DNA of 64,000 nt from Prostheceraeus crozeri (Eukaryota > Platyhelminthes > Polycladida > Euryleptidae), in the NCBI GenBank assembly GCA_907163375.1, contig CAJQUW010002202.1:186001-250000 (forward strand). Direction: 5' to 3'. Position 1 is the stretch's first letter. Each line of letters begins with the position of its first letter. Positions 35,181 through 47,707 of the stretch are shown here, in pieces. The notes beneath the pieces were generated by a model. The model made no database searches, was not told where the DNA came from, and worked only from the letters and a program-made list of their open reading frames with translations. Both the position numbers and the translations under genes were made by a program.

Positions 35181-35609
35181 ACGCAAAATTGAATCTATTA
35201 AACTGGACTCTGGATGACATCTTCTGACATACTGATTTTATCTGCTGTTTTTAGGCTGGGAAAAATTGTGACCTTATAGGCAGTAGTACTAAACGACTCA
35301 GCTATATGCATAGTAAGAATAGCTCAGTACATTTGCGATTGTGAGGAAGGAACTGCATTCGGCAACTATCATAGGTTGTTATAATGCCGGTACTAAGCTG
35401 CTAATGGCACAAGTACCATATTATCTTATAGTCCTTCTGCATTTGATGCGGCTTGTTGCAATGTACCTTATTATTAAACCTTAATGCAATGCAAATATAT
35501 CTGGTGTGGATGTAGGACTGACAGAATACTGGTAAAAAAATAGGCTACATAGAGCCGACACTGTGTATCGACCTCCTAGCATTAGCTATGGTAAGACGAG
35601 TCTGCTATT

Positions 35610-35686
35610 ATGTAATAGATAATGCATAGATTTGAGGTTATTATGACAAATAATGACCGAAGAAATCTATGCATTATCTGTTATAA
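35610..35686. repeat. short inverted repeat, 24-bp arms
   Basis: AATAGATAATGCATAGATTT near 35614-35633 pairs with AAATCTATGCATTATCTGTT at 35663-35682, with a spacer of about 29 nt. It may be a minimal foldback element or a relic of one. Confidence 0.6.
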
Positions 35687-37074
35687 TGGATGACTTTTTC
35701 CATAGAAGTCTGCACCAGGTTAATAATTTCCAATCAGGAAAATAATTACCTCCTTCGAGGAACTTATTAACCTGTGGACATAGAAAGCCTTACAAAATCA
35801 TGCATTATGTGTGCATGTCGCTGCACGTAGCAGGTACATATGGATACTTACATGCTTAGGCGGATTACATATTTATCACACAACGATTACATTTTTATGG
35901 GGTTCGAGGATGTACAGGATTTGTTTACATGTGGGAATCGAAAAGGCAACGATTGATGTACAGGATTTGTTTACATGTGCGGATCGCAAAAAGCATACTG
36001 TATTTATTGATGGGATGAATTTAATGACAGAATGAGTTTACATGTGGGAAACGTAATATTTGAATGATGTCTGACTTATCTTTGCGGCATATCTTTCAAG
36101 ACATATCATTCATTACCTATTCAGCATTTTGTCAGCCACCATGTGTGGGACCCGCTCGTCTGGGTTTGAGTGTTCAGGTTAGGGGTCGAAACACAACTAG
36201 ACAAGTACCTGCTGATGACTGACGGACTGCAGTATTATGTTTTATATCCCTTAATCGGTAGCTGAAGTAGTGATCGATGTATTGTATTTCAAATGAAGAA
36301 CAAATGAAGAAATGTGGGATTGCATGAAGTATTATAGACGGATTAAGAAACTGGCGATAACAAATTCAAGTGAAGAAATAGTATTTTCCATGTGAAGTCG
36401 TAGGTATAGTGTGTATAGTTTCATTGCTTTCGGTGTAGTAGAGTGTCATTGTAGTATAGTCTATTGTTTGCCTCCACTTTCCACTTATCCACTATTACCA
36501 TTAGCCACCACGTGTAGTGTCAGATATAGTGTAGCATTAGTTCACTTGCAATCAGTGACCTGCATTCAGGGTAGGCTGAGTGGGCGCAGCCTACTCATTC
36601 GGCATTCGCTGAAATACGTATCAATATATTTTGGAAGCGAATGGAATGAATCCACTGATAAATGACGATAGTTTATGTCAAAATCAGCTTCTTATTGGCA
36701 TCATTTCCTAATAATAGCATAGCATGCGCTTATATTCAACCACATGTCTGTGTATTCAGCGCATGAGAGCGGTGAGCGATCTTTATTTTTAGAAGTTGGG
36801 CGGAAGAAATTACAAACGCTTTTCGCCTGTGCAGCAGCAATAACAAAGATCTTGTCATGAATGTTCGTTCGTTGTTTGTATGCCGAGTATGCATTGTGTT
36901 CAGCGCGCTATGTTACCACTTGTTGGGGCTGTTCGCTTTTCCGCCCACTGCTCCAAGGTGATGACGCAGCGAGATGTAAACAGGTAAACAGTGCATACAG
37001 CTGTGGTCTGTTGCGCAGAGGGATGTAGGATTGCGCTAAACGATATTGACAGCATCATGGTCTTTCACGTCTGA
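35687..37074. other. no gene; short tandem duplication
   Basis: A unit of about 46 bp containing GATGTACAGGATTTGTTTACATGTG... occurs twice at about 35907-35998, with a partial third at 36030. 36780-37060 is somewhat richer in GC and includes TGACGCAG and TGACGTCG, which resemble CRE-type sites, but no gene is proven. Confidence 0.35.
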
Positions 37075-37239
37075 CGTCGAGTGTCGAGTTCAGTGGAACA
37101 TGGAAGTGAAAAGGTTGAAGTGAAAAGTGCTATAGAAAAAGAGCGTTTAGGTAATTTACAAAGGCGACCAGACTTTTATGATCTTGTTACTGATGAATTT
37201 TTGAAAAAAGACAGGCGAATGGACTTTATTTACAAGTGA
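37075..37239 (+). CDS. short charged ORF, possible host exon
   Basis: Open from a stop at 37072-37074 to a stop at 37237-37239 with no internal ATG until near the end. It encodes a lysine- and glutamate-rich peptide (EKVEVKSAIEKERLGNLQRR, PDFYDLVTDEFLKKDRRMDF). A donor-like CAA|GTGAAGT lies at its end. The amino-acid use looks protein-like, against AT-rich noise around it. No family recognised, and it may be chance. Confidence 0.2.
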   Translation, partial: RRVSSSVEHGSEKVEVKSAIEKERLGNLQRRPDFYDLVTDEFLKKDRRMDFIYK

Positions 37240-39486
37240 AGTACCGGTATTTTTTGTTATCATCATTCTTATAATTGTCTGCTTCTTAAGATATGTCTGA
37301 TTCAGCATTAGGCTGTCTAAATTGAAGCCATTGTGTTTTGAAAGTGACCAGGCTTGATTTTTTTTTAAATAGAAGGCTTATTGCATTTACGACTGAATTA
37401 TATTTGTTTTATCATTGTATATGTAAGGGTGATAATGGGCACATGTATAAATGAATATGGTAGATTCCATTTGAAAACATAGGGAAATTAACTTGTTCGA
37501 GATCAGGACAATTGGTGCAATCACTGAACATGCTATATACAGTCAGAGTAGTATAATGAAATCAGCTATACACATGATTATGACGAAGCAAAGCAGGCAA
37601 CATATTTCAGCCTACCCGAACTAAGTAGCCACCGCACGTCACTGCTTGCAATCGGTGTAGTAGCATAATTGTATTTCCATGTTTTACCTCCACTTTTCCA
37701 ATTTTTATCCATCGATCTCCTGTTGTTTTGTAATATCCATTTTTAATTGCCTTAACCTATGATGACCATTGTCCTATTGTATTTCCACTACCAGCATCTG
37801 TAGTCGGTAAGGTATATTAGACGTCTGTTTTGAACATGTATGCGGCAGTGTTTGGAATCTATGGTATTAGTATATTAACAGTAAGAATGAGTAGGACTTC
37901 ATGTCTTAAGATTTCCATTTTACCAGATATTGGGCCAAAGCTGATAAATTTTAATTCGTTGCCACGAGAAAGCTCCATTGAGTTCTTTTAAGAACTGATT
38001 AATCCAATGGTTACAGTAGCATTGCATCTGTACACTTGCGGATTGGAGAACGCCATCAGTCCTCATTAGGACTACTTCAATTAATAATTTGAATCAGCAA
38101 GCATTATATTCTATTATGAATGGCTGCTGGGATGATTTTCATCATCGTATGAGAATTATCCATCAGACCTACTGTAGGTTACATTTGACGTTTGATCTTT
38201 GGTCTTTGCATTTTGCATCATTCACTTTTTAATTTTGATTCCATTGTTTTATTTGCACCAATCGATAGTTGACTCAAAACTGTAAAAGGTCTAGCTATTG
38301 AAGTCGTTCAGTTTAACTTTATACAAAATTTTGAATATTCAGTTACTGATCGAAGCAAAGGATTTTAATGCACTTAAAGAAATTTCATGAGTTCATTTCC
38401 CGTCAGTTTCAAACATTAATAGTAACAAGCAGCGACTGTTTGGTCATAACATGGTGAGTTGAATGTCTTCCCTTACTTCACAAAAATGAAGAAGCCAACA
38501 TCAATTTCCTCTCATCTCATCTTCGAAAAGTTGTTACGTTATCTAAGCAGACGTCGATCTAATTCCCTAGTCTCCACCCTCAACTTTGAGTGAGATTGTG
38601 ATGCACAAAGAGCAGAAATTTTTGTCACCGTTAATCTGATTATTCTCTCTGATGAATCCGTTTCAATGACCATATGCAGTTAGAGATCCATCCAAGATGC
38701 TTTCGTTTTTATTATGTTAATCAGATTTCCATCAAGTGCCTTAATACGATTGCGTGTAGTAGCCAAGGTCAAAAGGTAATACAGCAGATGTTGATTGAGT
38801 TATTGATGTTTTTAGCGTCTCAATTACATATTTGAAAGTTTTCACCTGTCAAGTTTCTAATTGCATTTTCATTTTCTTTCTACTCTCTAATCCAGTGGGA
38901 ATTGTTTTCGAAGCGATGACCCTTACGTAAGACAAAAGTTTAAATCGCGTCTATGGAAGAATAGATTAATTGTCAACCGTTTTACAAACCGCTTCCATGC
39001 CTAAAACTAAGCTTATTGACCAAGTCGTAGTAAATCAAACATGTCAAGGCGGTGAAACTTCAAAGTGAATTAAAGTGTTAATTAATTTTGAATAGATAAA
39101 TGTTTTATCAAAATGGACGGCAAGCGTCTGCAATAGAGGTCTTAACTACTAGGTTAGGAAACTAACTGGATGAAGGTCTTAAGAACTGAGATTCCTGCAT
39201 ATAGGCCCATAGGTTCGAGGTTTGGGATTCTGTTGCCGGAAATACCACATTTTTCCAAATTAATGACAGTGGGTTTTTATGAACTTTTCATCGAATTTGA
39301 GAGAAAATATTATCTCCAAGTAGAAACCCATAGCCTGCATTTAGCACTTTTTAAATTACGATTGTCTATCTAAACGAAGGCCAATGAATTAATTAATGAT
39401 TCATAATTAACTTTCAGCAGCATTCTAATTGATGAAAGTAAATATCAAAATAAAGCCTTGCTGCTGAAATGTCAGTTTACTTAAAT
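37240..39486. other. no gene recognised
   Basis: AT-rich sequence with no ORF of note, no RNA gene and no clear repeat. Confidence 0.4.
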
Positions 39487-40083
39487 TTTCACCGGTATGA
39501 CGGCCTATTCACTGAAAAAGGATCATGCAAAATTTTTTGAAAGTGAAAGATAGATAGGAACATCAATGTTTGGAGCTCACAGTTTCATCTCTATTATTCG
39601 AAGTGGGCCTTAATGATTTTATATAGATAGGTTCTCTGAAACACAAATTGATGGTATTGGAGTCAGCTCAGAAGTTATGATGAAAATCTCCAGAAGGAAC
39701 AAATTGCTTGATAAGCAAGTTTGAGGATGCTTATGGATGCTTCACTCCTTGCGTTGAAGACGTTCTTTTATTCGCACATGTAAATGGCGCACAGTGCTGC
39801 CGACATTAAGTCTAAAACATATTGTACAAATTTTATAATAAATGACCATCTCTCGTCGATATACTTTTTCTTAATCATTTTACAGCGTGATTTTAAACAG
39901 TATTTCCAACATGGATTCTGACTCCAATATCATCAATTTGCGTTTCAGAGAGTAGTCTAAAACTTACTATGAATAATAGAGACGAAAACTTTGAGCTCCA
40001 AACATTAACATTTTGATCTATCATTGACATTTAAAATTTTTTGAATAATCCATTTTCTGTGAAAAGGCCGTCATACCTGTAAT
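39487..40083. mobile_element. PLE remnant between inverted arms
   Basis: Arms 39487-39672 and about 39920-40083 are inverted copies (GGTATGACGGCCT, TTTGGAGCTC, GTCTCTATTATTC, ATTGGAGTCAG). The loop between them carries a piece of PLE endonuclease on the minus strand (39745-39880). The arms are about 75-85% alike by eye, so this is an old insertion. It lies about 150 bp left of Polinton Pol-1. Confidence 0.65.
39745..39880 (-). pseudogene. PLE GIY-YIG endonuclease fragment
   Basis: The minus strand reads ICTICFRLNVGSTVRHLHV then RIKERLQRKE, parallel to the copy at 7804-7992 (FYIGSTIRPLHV, RIKEH). An in-frame stop follows at once. Only the nuclease core remains. Confidence 0.6.
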
Positions 40084-40236
40084 CTTATCTTATGATTATG
40101 TAATCTTATGTAATCTGACGTTATCTTATGATTAGAGTCATCGAAAGCGCTAAAGATAATACATTATACTATGAGTTTATTTTTATTTTCTTTACTTAAA
40201 GTCATTGGAAGAAAAGGCTGTTTTAAAAATTTTACA

Positions 40237-41085
40237 AGTAGTAAGCCCATGCCAAAAGGAAGGACAAAATGAGCAGCGATGAGTCATCGCTGCTGACTCA
40301 CCGCTGCTGAGCAGGAAGTCTGCCAAGGATGTGCTGGGGATGCTCGGACCGAGTGGAGGACACCGTTCCTATGTGAGAATCGAGCTCCGCGACCCTTCCC
40401 ATCGTGTGTCTCGTCAAAAGTTGGGTCGGTGATGTGTCGATGAAAAAAACACCCCCCTCCTGTCAGACTTCCAACTTGGGTGGAAGTGATCGTAAAAATT
40501 CGTGCGATAGCTCATGTAAAAGCTAAGAGTGAGACCAATGCAGTGGAAAGCATCATGTGCCCAAGTTTTCATTGATTTAGAGTGGAAAGTGACTTGAAAA
40601 TGTCAGGAATCTCCGAAAAACGACAGAGTTAGAAAGTGGAGGTTCTGGATGTTTTGGGATGAGAAAGGTCCTATTTCGGGGTGAAGGAGTGTTCGGATGG
40701 ACAAAAGGAGGGCAGATTCGGACTCTACGTACAATTTTACATCGGTAGGGTGATATTCAAGTCAATCGGAGAGAAAAGTGCTAACCTTCACTATGGGGCT
40801 CCGACACTTAGGATTTTTTCGTGAAATAAAAAAAAATTAAAAATGTCAGAATTGAGCTCCGCGACTTCTCCCATCGTGTTTCCCGTCAAAAGTTGGGTCG
40901 GTGAAGTTTCGGTGAAAAAATAATTTCTCCACTATGGGTGGACACTTAGGATTTTTCGTGAAAAAAAAATTTCAACGTTTTGACCGAAGTTGCTCAAAAA
41001 CATGTGAATCAAACTTTTATCAAGGTTTGGCGTTGAAATTCGCACAAAAATGTTTTCGAAATTTTCTTCACTGTGGGTCGACACA
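40237..41085 (+). repeat. Pol-1 left terminal inverted repeat
   Basis: Matches the inverse of 51370-52351 from the outer end (AAGCCCATGCCAAAAGGAAG) inward to TTTCGAAATTTTCTTCACT near 41075. It contains repeated motifs: GACAGAGTTAGAAAGTGGAG, GTCAATCGGAGAGAAAA and GGATTTTTCGTGAAA. It is shorter than the right arm, which has an extra internal unit of about 110 bp. Confidence 0.85.
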
Positions 41086-43559
41086 GGATTTTTTTTCTCG
41101 TGAAAATGTTAATTGTAGCCTACTTTGGTGACGACTATCTCCGAATGAAAGTGAATGAAGAGCTCCGGTTTCTTTTAGTGGAAACAGCGCACTTTGTTCT
41201 CTAGGATCCTGTCTTTTCAGATTTGTTGGAAGGTTTCGTTTCGAAATGAGAGCTTGTTTTTTTTGGGATTTTCTAAAACATCTTTAGATTTTGGATACTA
41301 TGAAAAAATGACAGAGTTTTGTCAACTCGGCTTCTGGTAATCGTAGAGAGGCGAGGATGGCTTAAATGAAAGGTGAGAGCGAGAAAACGTGACTGTCAAA
41401 ATTTGAAGTCAATCGGAGCTCTAGAACCGGAGATAGAAGTGTTTAAAGTTTTGGATGATTGAGATTACGTCATCAGCTGATCGCCACAAACTATATCAGT
41501 GGAGTCTCTACTTATGGGAATCAGTTCTCCTCCCTACTTGCTTGGGGTAGGTGAACTCCGGAGCTCCGATGATAGGATCGGATATCTCTAAAACCGAGTT
41601 TCCGTAGGACACCAAGGCAGATTTTTCGATTGCCACACTCACCTAAGGTGTCAGAGTGAGTGGAGAGCCTGGAGATGGCCTAGTCTCCAGGCCATAAAAG
41701 ACTCCATAACTTTAAAGGCTTGTAACATTGCTTCTACAAGTCCTTTTGACTTGATTCAAAAAAGGTTCGAGAGGTCATGATTCAGGTCAAGTCATAGACT
41801 ACCGGTATTGATAAAATTTCATAAGTAGTGCTAAAAAGTTGAAAAGTTTAAATTCGTTATTTTTGGAGGTTTTCTGGGGTTTTCGACCCTGCTGAAGTCA
41901 ATGAAGGCATGTATAAGTGTGTACAAGCCAAACTTCTCATGTCTTTACATTATATTAGCGGCTTTTCACTGAAAGCGAGAATGGTACGGAGAGTTTTGCT
42001 GTAATATTCCAATGACAGGGTGTTCCTTCGGGACGGCGGATCATGCCGTAGTGATAAGTGTGACAAGGGAGTGTGTCATATTTTAGACCGGAACCTCTGG
42101 GGCAACTCATGTTGGGCATTTGACACAGTTCTCAACGTAGCACTTTGAACGCCAATCGGTTGAGTCTTAGCTATCTTGTCATGGGTTGCGCCTAAACATC
42201 TCCATTGTAAAACGCTTGCGAATCACGGCTTGCTATCAAACACGTTTCATGTCTGGCTATCAAGTCATCTCAACGTGAGGTGGAGACCTTCACTATAATA
42301 CTTCCCACGGTGAGGCGATCCTTTTGGACGGCGAGCACTGCTACAGATGGAAGGAGGGCAAGGGACGGTGTCATACTTTAGACCGAAACCGCTGAGCTGT
42401 CGCTTATGTTGGGCATGTGACACCGATCTCAACGGACTCTTTTCAATCGCTTGGTCATGAGTGCTTTAGCCATCTCTCCTAGGTTATCTTTAAGATTCTC
42501 CACTAACGCTGAGAGATTGCCTCTGACCGAAGCTAAATGAAATGGAATGAATTGGAAGGGACATTCATGCGCCACACTTAACCACAAGCTCATTTCTCTC
42601 TTCCCTAGTGAACAAGCTCTTGTGAACGTAGTCAGAAAGTTTATCATGTTTTGCAAAAGCAAAGTTTAGTGTAGTCAAATAGTTTTACTGTGACACACGT
42701 TTGTGAAAGTAAAGTTTGATCATCGAAGTTTTATTCGTGAGTGTAGTCAGAAAGTCTAGCACAACACAAGTGTCATGAAATGTAGGCGGTAGTGTAGTCA
42801 AATAGTTTTACCGTGACACACGTTTGTGAAAGTAAAGTTTGATCACCGAAGTTTTATTTGTGAGTGTAGTCAGAAAGTTTGTCATGTTGTACAAAAATTT
42901 TACTCCGACACAGGTTGATGTATAGTTAGAAAGTTTGATCATGACGTTTTATGAAACACAAGTTGATGAAATGATAAAGTAGTCTGAAAGTTTATGAAAC
43001 ACAAGTTTGTGATAACAAAGTTATAGCACAAAACACGTTTGTGAAAGTTAAGTTTGATCACCGAAGTTTTATTCGTGAGTGTAGTCAAAAAGTTTACCAC
43101 AACACAAGTGTCATGAAAAAATACTTTATTTGGTCTTTGATTTATGAACAGCCATAAGTGAAATTGAGCCATCATCTTCAGTGATTGAAGTTTTACAATT
43201 AATCATCTGCAATCGACTGTCCCTCATGGAATTTGCGAAAATTGAAAATTACCGCGTCTCAGCAAAGCTGGAGAAAATGTGTATTGAGAAATGTAAGTTT
43301 ATATGTGATGTAAGGATGAGGTGCAGGTTGTGTTCATAGAATTTTCCTAACTAACACCATTAGGGTAGACATCCCAATTAAAATCAAGAGCCTCTCCCTT
43401 ATTTTATTCATTAAACAGAATCCAAATTTTAGCTCTGCTTATCTTTGCTGCCATTCTTTTTCAGTGCATGAATGTATTCGTAATGGGGAAGCCGTCCCCC
43501 AAGGAGCATTCGGGGAAGCCTATGAGCGGCTTGACAAGTGTAAGTATCTTTAACATCTC
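41086..43559. repeat. Pol-1 non-coding left part with tandem repeats
   Basis: Two blocks are repeated. About 42005-42145 and 42295-42435 share TTTAGACCGGAACC, GTTGGGCAT and CTCAACG parts (a unit of about 290 bp, twice). About 42669-43115 has three to four copies of a unit near 120 bp with ACACACGTTTGTGAAAGT, AAGTTTGATCACCGAAGTTT and GTGAGTGTAGTCAGAAAGTT. 43226-43560 may contain small leader exons of PolB, since intron-like borders occur there. No other gene seen. Confidence 0.7.
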
Positions 43560-46500
43560 ATGTTTAGGCTGTTTCAGATCCTCTGCATCATCCTTGTCTC
43601 AATCTCTAATCTCTCTTTCCTCTCTACAGACTTGGCCAAGATGAAGAAGTGGGAGGAAGCCGCGGCGATGAAAGAGACAGCGGTTTGCTTTTTGATGGGA
43701 TGGACATTAAAATCAATTTCAGAAAATTTGCAATTGAGTGGTTGTTTCACCCTCCCCAAGACACTGGCTAGCAAAAAGGCTGTCATCAATGTAGATTGTC
43801 AGTCCCAGTGTTTCAAGTATGCCGTCCTCTCTACTCTTCACTATGATGATATAAGTATGCATCGTGAACGAATCACTCACTATCGTGAATGGGAGGATGA
43901 GCTTAAGTTAGACGGGTTAGATGTCAACACATTAGACTTTAGGGACATCACCCAATTTGAAAAATTAAATAAAGTTAAGATAATCGTCCATCTCTGGGAA
44001 AAAGGTCTGAAGGGCGTTGGGTATAACAACCCCCAAAGTAACTTCAACCGGGTTGTCAATCTCCTAGTGTATAGCGACAACCACCCAGAATGGAATTATT
44101 GTGGCATTCCTAAAATTTCGAAGTTGTATCGCCACCAACAAAGTTATGATGACAAACATTATTACTGTGATCGCTGCACACGACGCTTTAGGTCAAAACC
44201 ATTTTTTGAACAGCATTACGAGTGGTGCTCACGGGGTAAGCTTCAAATAGAGGTCATGCTTAAAGATAAATGTCATAGGTATTAGGAAAACGGCAATGAG
44301 CTCAGTCCCATATGTACCATCTATACGGACATTGAATGTTACATTGAACAAGAAGATCTAAGTCATGAGCCAGCAGCCATTGCCTGCTATGAAGTATGGC
44401 ATCCATATTATAGAAATCAAAATAAAATGTATGTGTGGCAAGGCGAGGAGTGCGTTGAAAACTTCCTCAACTTTTTAGAAAGGAAAGCCTGTTTTCATCA
44501 ACGATATGAGACGGAGCTGACTAGGAAACCCATGTGCTTCACAGAAGCCGATAAACTGAAATTTGATGGGATCACGGAATGTCCCCGCTGCTGTTCATCC
44601 TTTGATGATCAGCAACATAAGAAAGTGAGGGACCATTGCCATCTCAGTGGTAAATTTAGGTCTGCCTTGTGCAATAAATGTAATATGAAACTTAGGCTCG
44701 AAAGGCGAACGCTCCCCGTCATCTTTCACAACTTTAAATGTCATGATGCTCACATCATCATTCACCATGGATTCGGTAAAATGAAATCCTGGTCATCCAA
44801 AGTGATATTGAACAAAGTAAGGAAAACTTTATGTGCATCATTGCCAAAGTACAAGTAGATAAGACGAAGGAGGGGGAGCCTGTCCTCTATGACAAAGTTT
44901 CTAGACAGTTTTCAATTTGTCTTCTTCCTTAGCCGCGTTGGCTAATAATTTAGAAACACTTCCCCTCACTCAACATTTAAGGAAAGACTATCCCAACATA
45001 AGTGAAAGTCTCATGCGACGGAAAGGGGTGTTTCCTTATAGTTATTTTAGTTCAATGGAGACATTGAAGGAGACATCCCTTCCGTCCATCGATAAATTTA
45101 AAAATGATTTGATGGGTGAGGACTGTTCGCCGGATGACTAAAGGCATGCAGAGCAAGCATGGTTAGAATTTAGGTATCGCACTTTTGGTGACTACGTGCT
45201 TGCCTACTTAAAATTAGACGTCTATCTGTTGGCTGACGTATTTGAGACTTTTAGGAAAGTCACATTAGAACAGGACGCCTTAGTTAGTCTACCGGTTCTG
45301 CCCTATCAGTCAGCCTTCAAGATGACGAAGGAGAGAATACATTTACTGCAAGATGCAGAAATGTACACGTTATTTGAACGTGGTATTAGGGGTGGCTTGA
45401 CATTTGTTAACAAACATGTTGTCAACAGCACCCAAGACATATGATCGACGACGCATTTAGTGTACATAGACCAAAATAATTTATATGGGAGTGCATTATC
45501 CAAGCCTTTGCCACAGTCTGACTTCCTATGGGTAGAGCCCCATGACATTGAACACTTCTCCAATCCAGCACACATCATGACACTGGGAGATGAGGCCGAC
45601 ATAGGTGTTTATTTGAGGTCGACCTCATCTATCCAGAATGTATTAAGAATAAGACAGTTGATTTACCTCATGCACCTGAATATGGCATAGTGAGTCCAGA
45701 TATGTTCTCTCCCTTTATGGAAGAACACAATAAGCAATATGAGGCGGAAAATGACTTAAAATATAAACCCACTAGGAAGTTGTTGCTCGCCCAATTAAAC
45801 AAGCAGCATTATATCGTGCACTATTCCATCCTCAAATTCTATCTAGGTATGGGGATGCAACTTGACAAAGTCCATCGCGCTATCCAATTTAGGCAGAAGA
45901 CCTTTCTAAAACCGTATATAGAATTTAATAGTAAGAAACGGGCTGAATCCAAGAATCCTTTCGAAAATGACTTCTTTATATTTAAGAATAATGCCTTCTT
46001 TGGTAAAACCATGGAGGATGTAAGAAAGCGCATGGACTATCGTATCGTGACTGATCCGGAAACGAGTATCAAGTTATGCCGCTCGCCGCTCACCGCTGTT
46101 TTGTCACCATGATGCCATTTCCGAAGACATCACTGGTTTTAAAATGTTAAAATCAAAAGTATAACTTTGCAAGCCCATTTATGTAGGACAAGCTGTCTTG
46201 GATCACTCCAAGTTAGAAAAGTACAAGTTGTTTTACTACACCTTTAAGACTTGCCCACTGATCCAACATGTAGAACTAGTAGGAGGCGATACAGACAGCT
46301 TCTTCCTAGCTTTGACAACCACTAGCCAAGTCAAGCAGGAAGACATTTTGAAATATTTAGCACCCAAGTTTGACAGTTCCAACTATCCCACTGACCATCC
46401 GCTTTACTCTACCACAAATAAAGGGAAGCTTGGCTGCTTCAAGGATGAGTGTGCCGGCAAACAGATAGAGGAGATGATCTTGCTTCGCCCCAAAATGTAC

Positions 46501-46822
46501 TGCATGAAACTAAAATCCTCAGAGATCAAAATCCTCTATTAAACGGGCGAAAGGCATCTCGAAGTCAATCGTTAGGAATATGACACATAGGGACTATTGA
46601 GATGCCTTAGATTCACTTAAAATTAAAAAAGTAGAAATGACCATTTTAAAATCACAGTCGCATCAAGTCAGAACAACGACGTTTAGGAAACGAGGTCTCT
46701 CCGATTGGGAAGACAAGCGATGCTGGATGAGTCTTAGCCACTCATTACCGTACGGCCATCCAGACACTCATCTACCTCCACCCAAGAGACAGAAACTTTC
46801 TCCTCCGTCCGGCGATATATGA
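43560..46822 (+). pseudogene. Polinton protein-primed DNA polymerase B remnant
   Basis: Family B polymerase of Polintons, which replicates the element from a protein primer. Visible parts in order: N-terminal region (KAVINVDCQSQCFKYAVLST, LDFRDITQFEKLNKVKIIVH) with a C2HC-type finger (CDRCTRRFRSKPFFEQHYEW) near 44150-44240; HNH-like zinc block KVRDHCHLSGKFRSALCNKC and exonuclease-type LPVIFHNFKCHDAHIIIHHG near 44620-44780; YLKLDVYLLADVFETFRK near 45200; palm start TLVYIDQNNLYGSALSKPLP near 45460; KNNAFFGKTMEDVRKRMDYR near 46000; and the catalytic LVGGDTDSFFLAL near 46280. The C-terminal end is near 46640-46820. It is broken in roughly eight places and cannot be functional. Confidence 0.85.
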
Positions 46823-47707
46823 TGATGAATGCTTCCTCTCTGTTGTGGTTAATGTTTTGTTTTTCACTCGATGGCGCTTTCTATGGGGTGTTGTGAGTGA
46901 GTCTCTTGCAACATGCGTCCAACATCTGATCACTTCATATCATGACTTGCATATCAACTGGTTTTCCTGACTTTGTTTTGTCCCTGTACATGAGTGACTT
47001 TGTTTTGTCCCTGTACATGAGTGACTTTGTTTTCTCCGGTGATGTGAGCCATAAAAACTTTGTTTTCTGCTACCATCAGTTTTACCTATTTGCGGTGCTA
47101 TGAAAATCGGCTGTGATGATGAATAACATATCATGTACATACTGTGTCGTTTTCCTTTCACATAGAGTTGCGGTTCAAATAGGTGGGACTGACTTGGTAA
47201 TAATGTCATAAGCATGTCACTGTTTGTAAGATAGGTAAAGTATAAAATATAGTTAGAATCATTTCACTGTTTGTAAAGTTAGAGATAAAGTTGTTGTTTG
47301 TAAAGTTAGAAAGAAAGTTAACATTCTGAAGTTTCTAACAAAGTTTCCAACGAATGTAGCATCATGAAAATTTCTTCGGCTTAGGATACATCAACCACTT
47401 TGCTGACTCATTTCTATAAGTAGCTCTGACTCATGAAGGGGTAAGGCGCCATTCAGTTAGATAAGAATCTAATTAGTCTTGTTCAACCTTTTCATCGACA
47501 AGTGTGTGGGCGTGTCATTCAACATCGATGGCGCCTCACGTCAGACAGCGTGACCTTTTCACCGACAAGTGTGTGGGCATCATTTCATGTCTATAAATAG
47601 CGCTGACTCATCATAAAGCGATGAACCTTGTCGATGACTTTTTCACCGACAAGTGTGTGTGTGGGTGATAGTTCATTGCGATGATTCATTCAAAAGACAT
47701 CACGTGA
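46823..47707. repeat. Pol-1 spacer with short tandem repeats
   Basis: A 29-bp unit (TGACTTTGTTTTGTCCCTGTAC...) is repeated at about 46970-47035. A block TTTTCACCGACAAGTGTGTGGG occurs three times (near 47490, 47552 and 47638). A TCTATAAATAGCGCTGACTCAT box near 47590 and a weaker copy near 47415 look like plus-strand TATA boxes without an obvious gene behind them. Confidence 0.6.
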
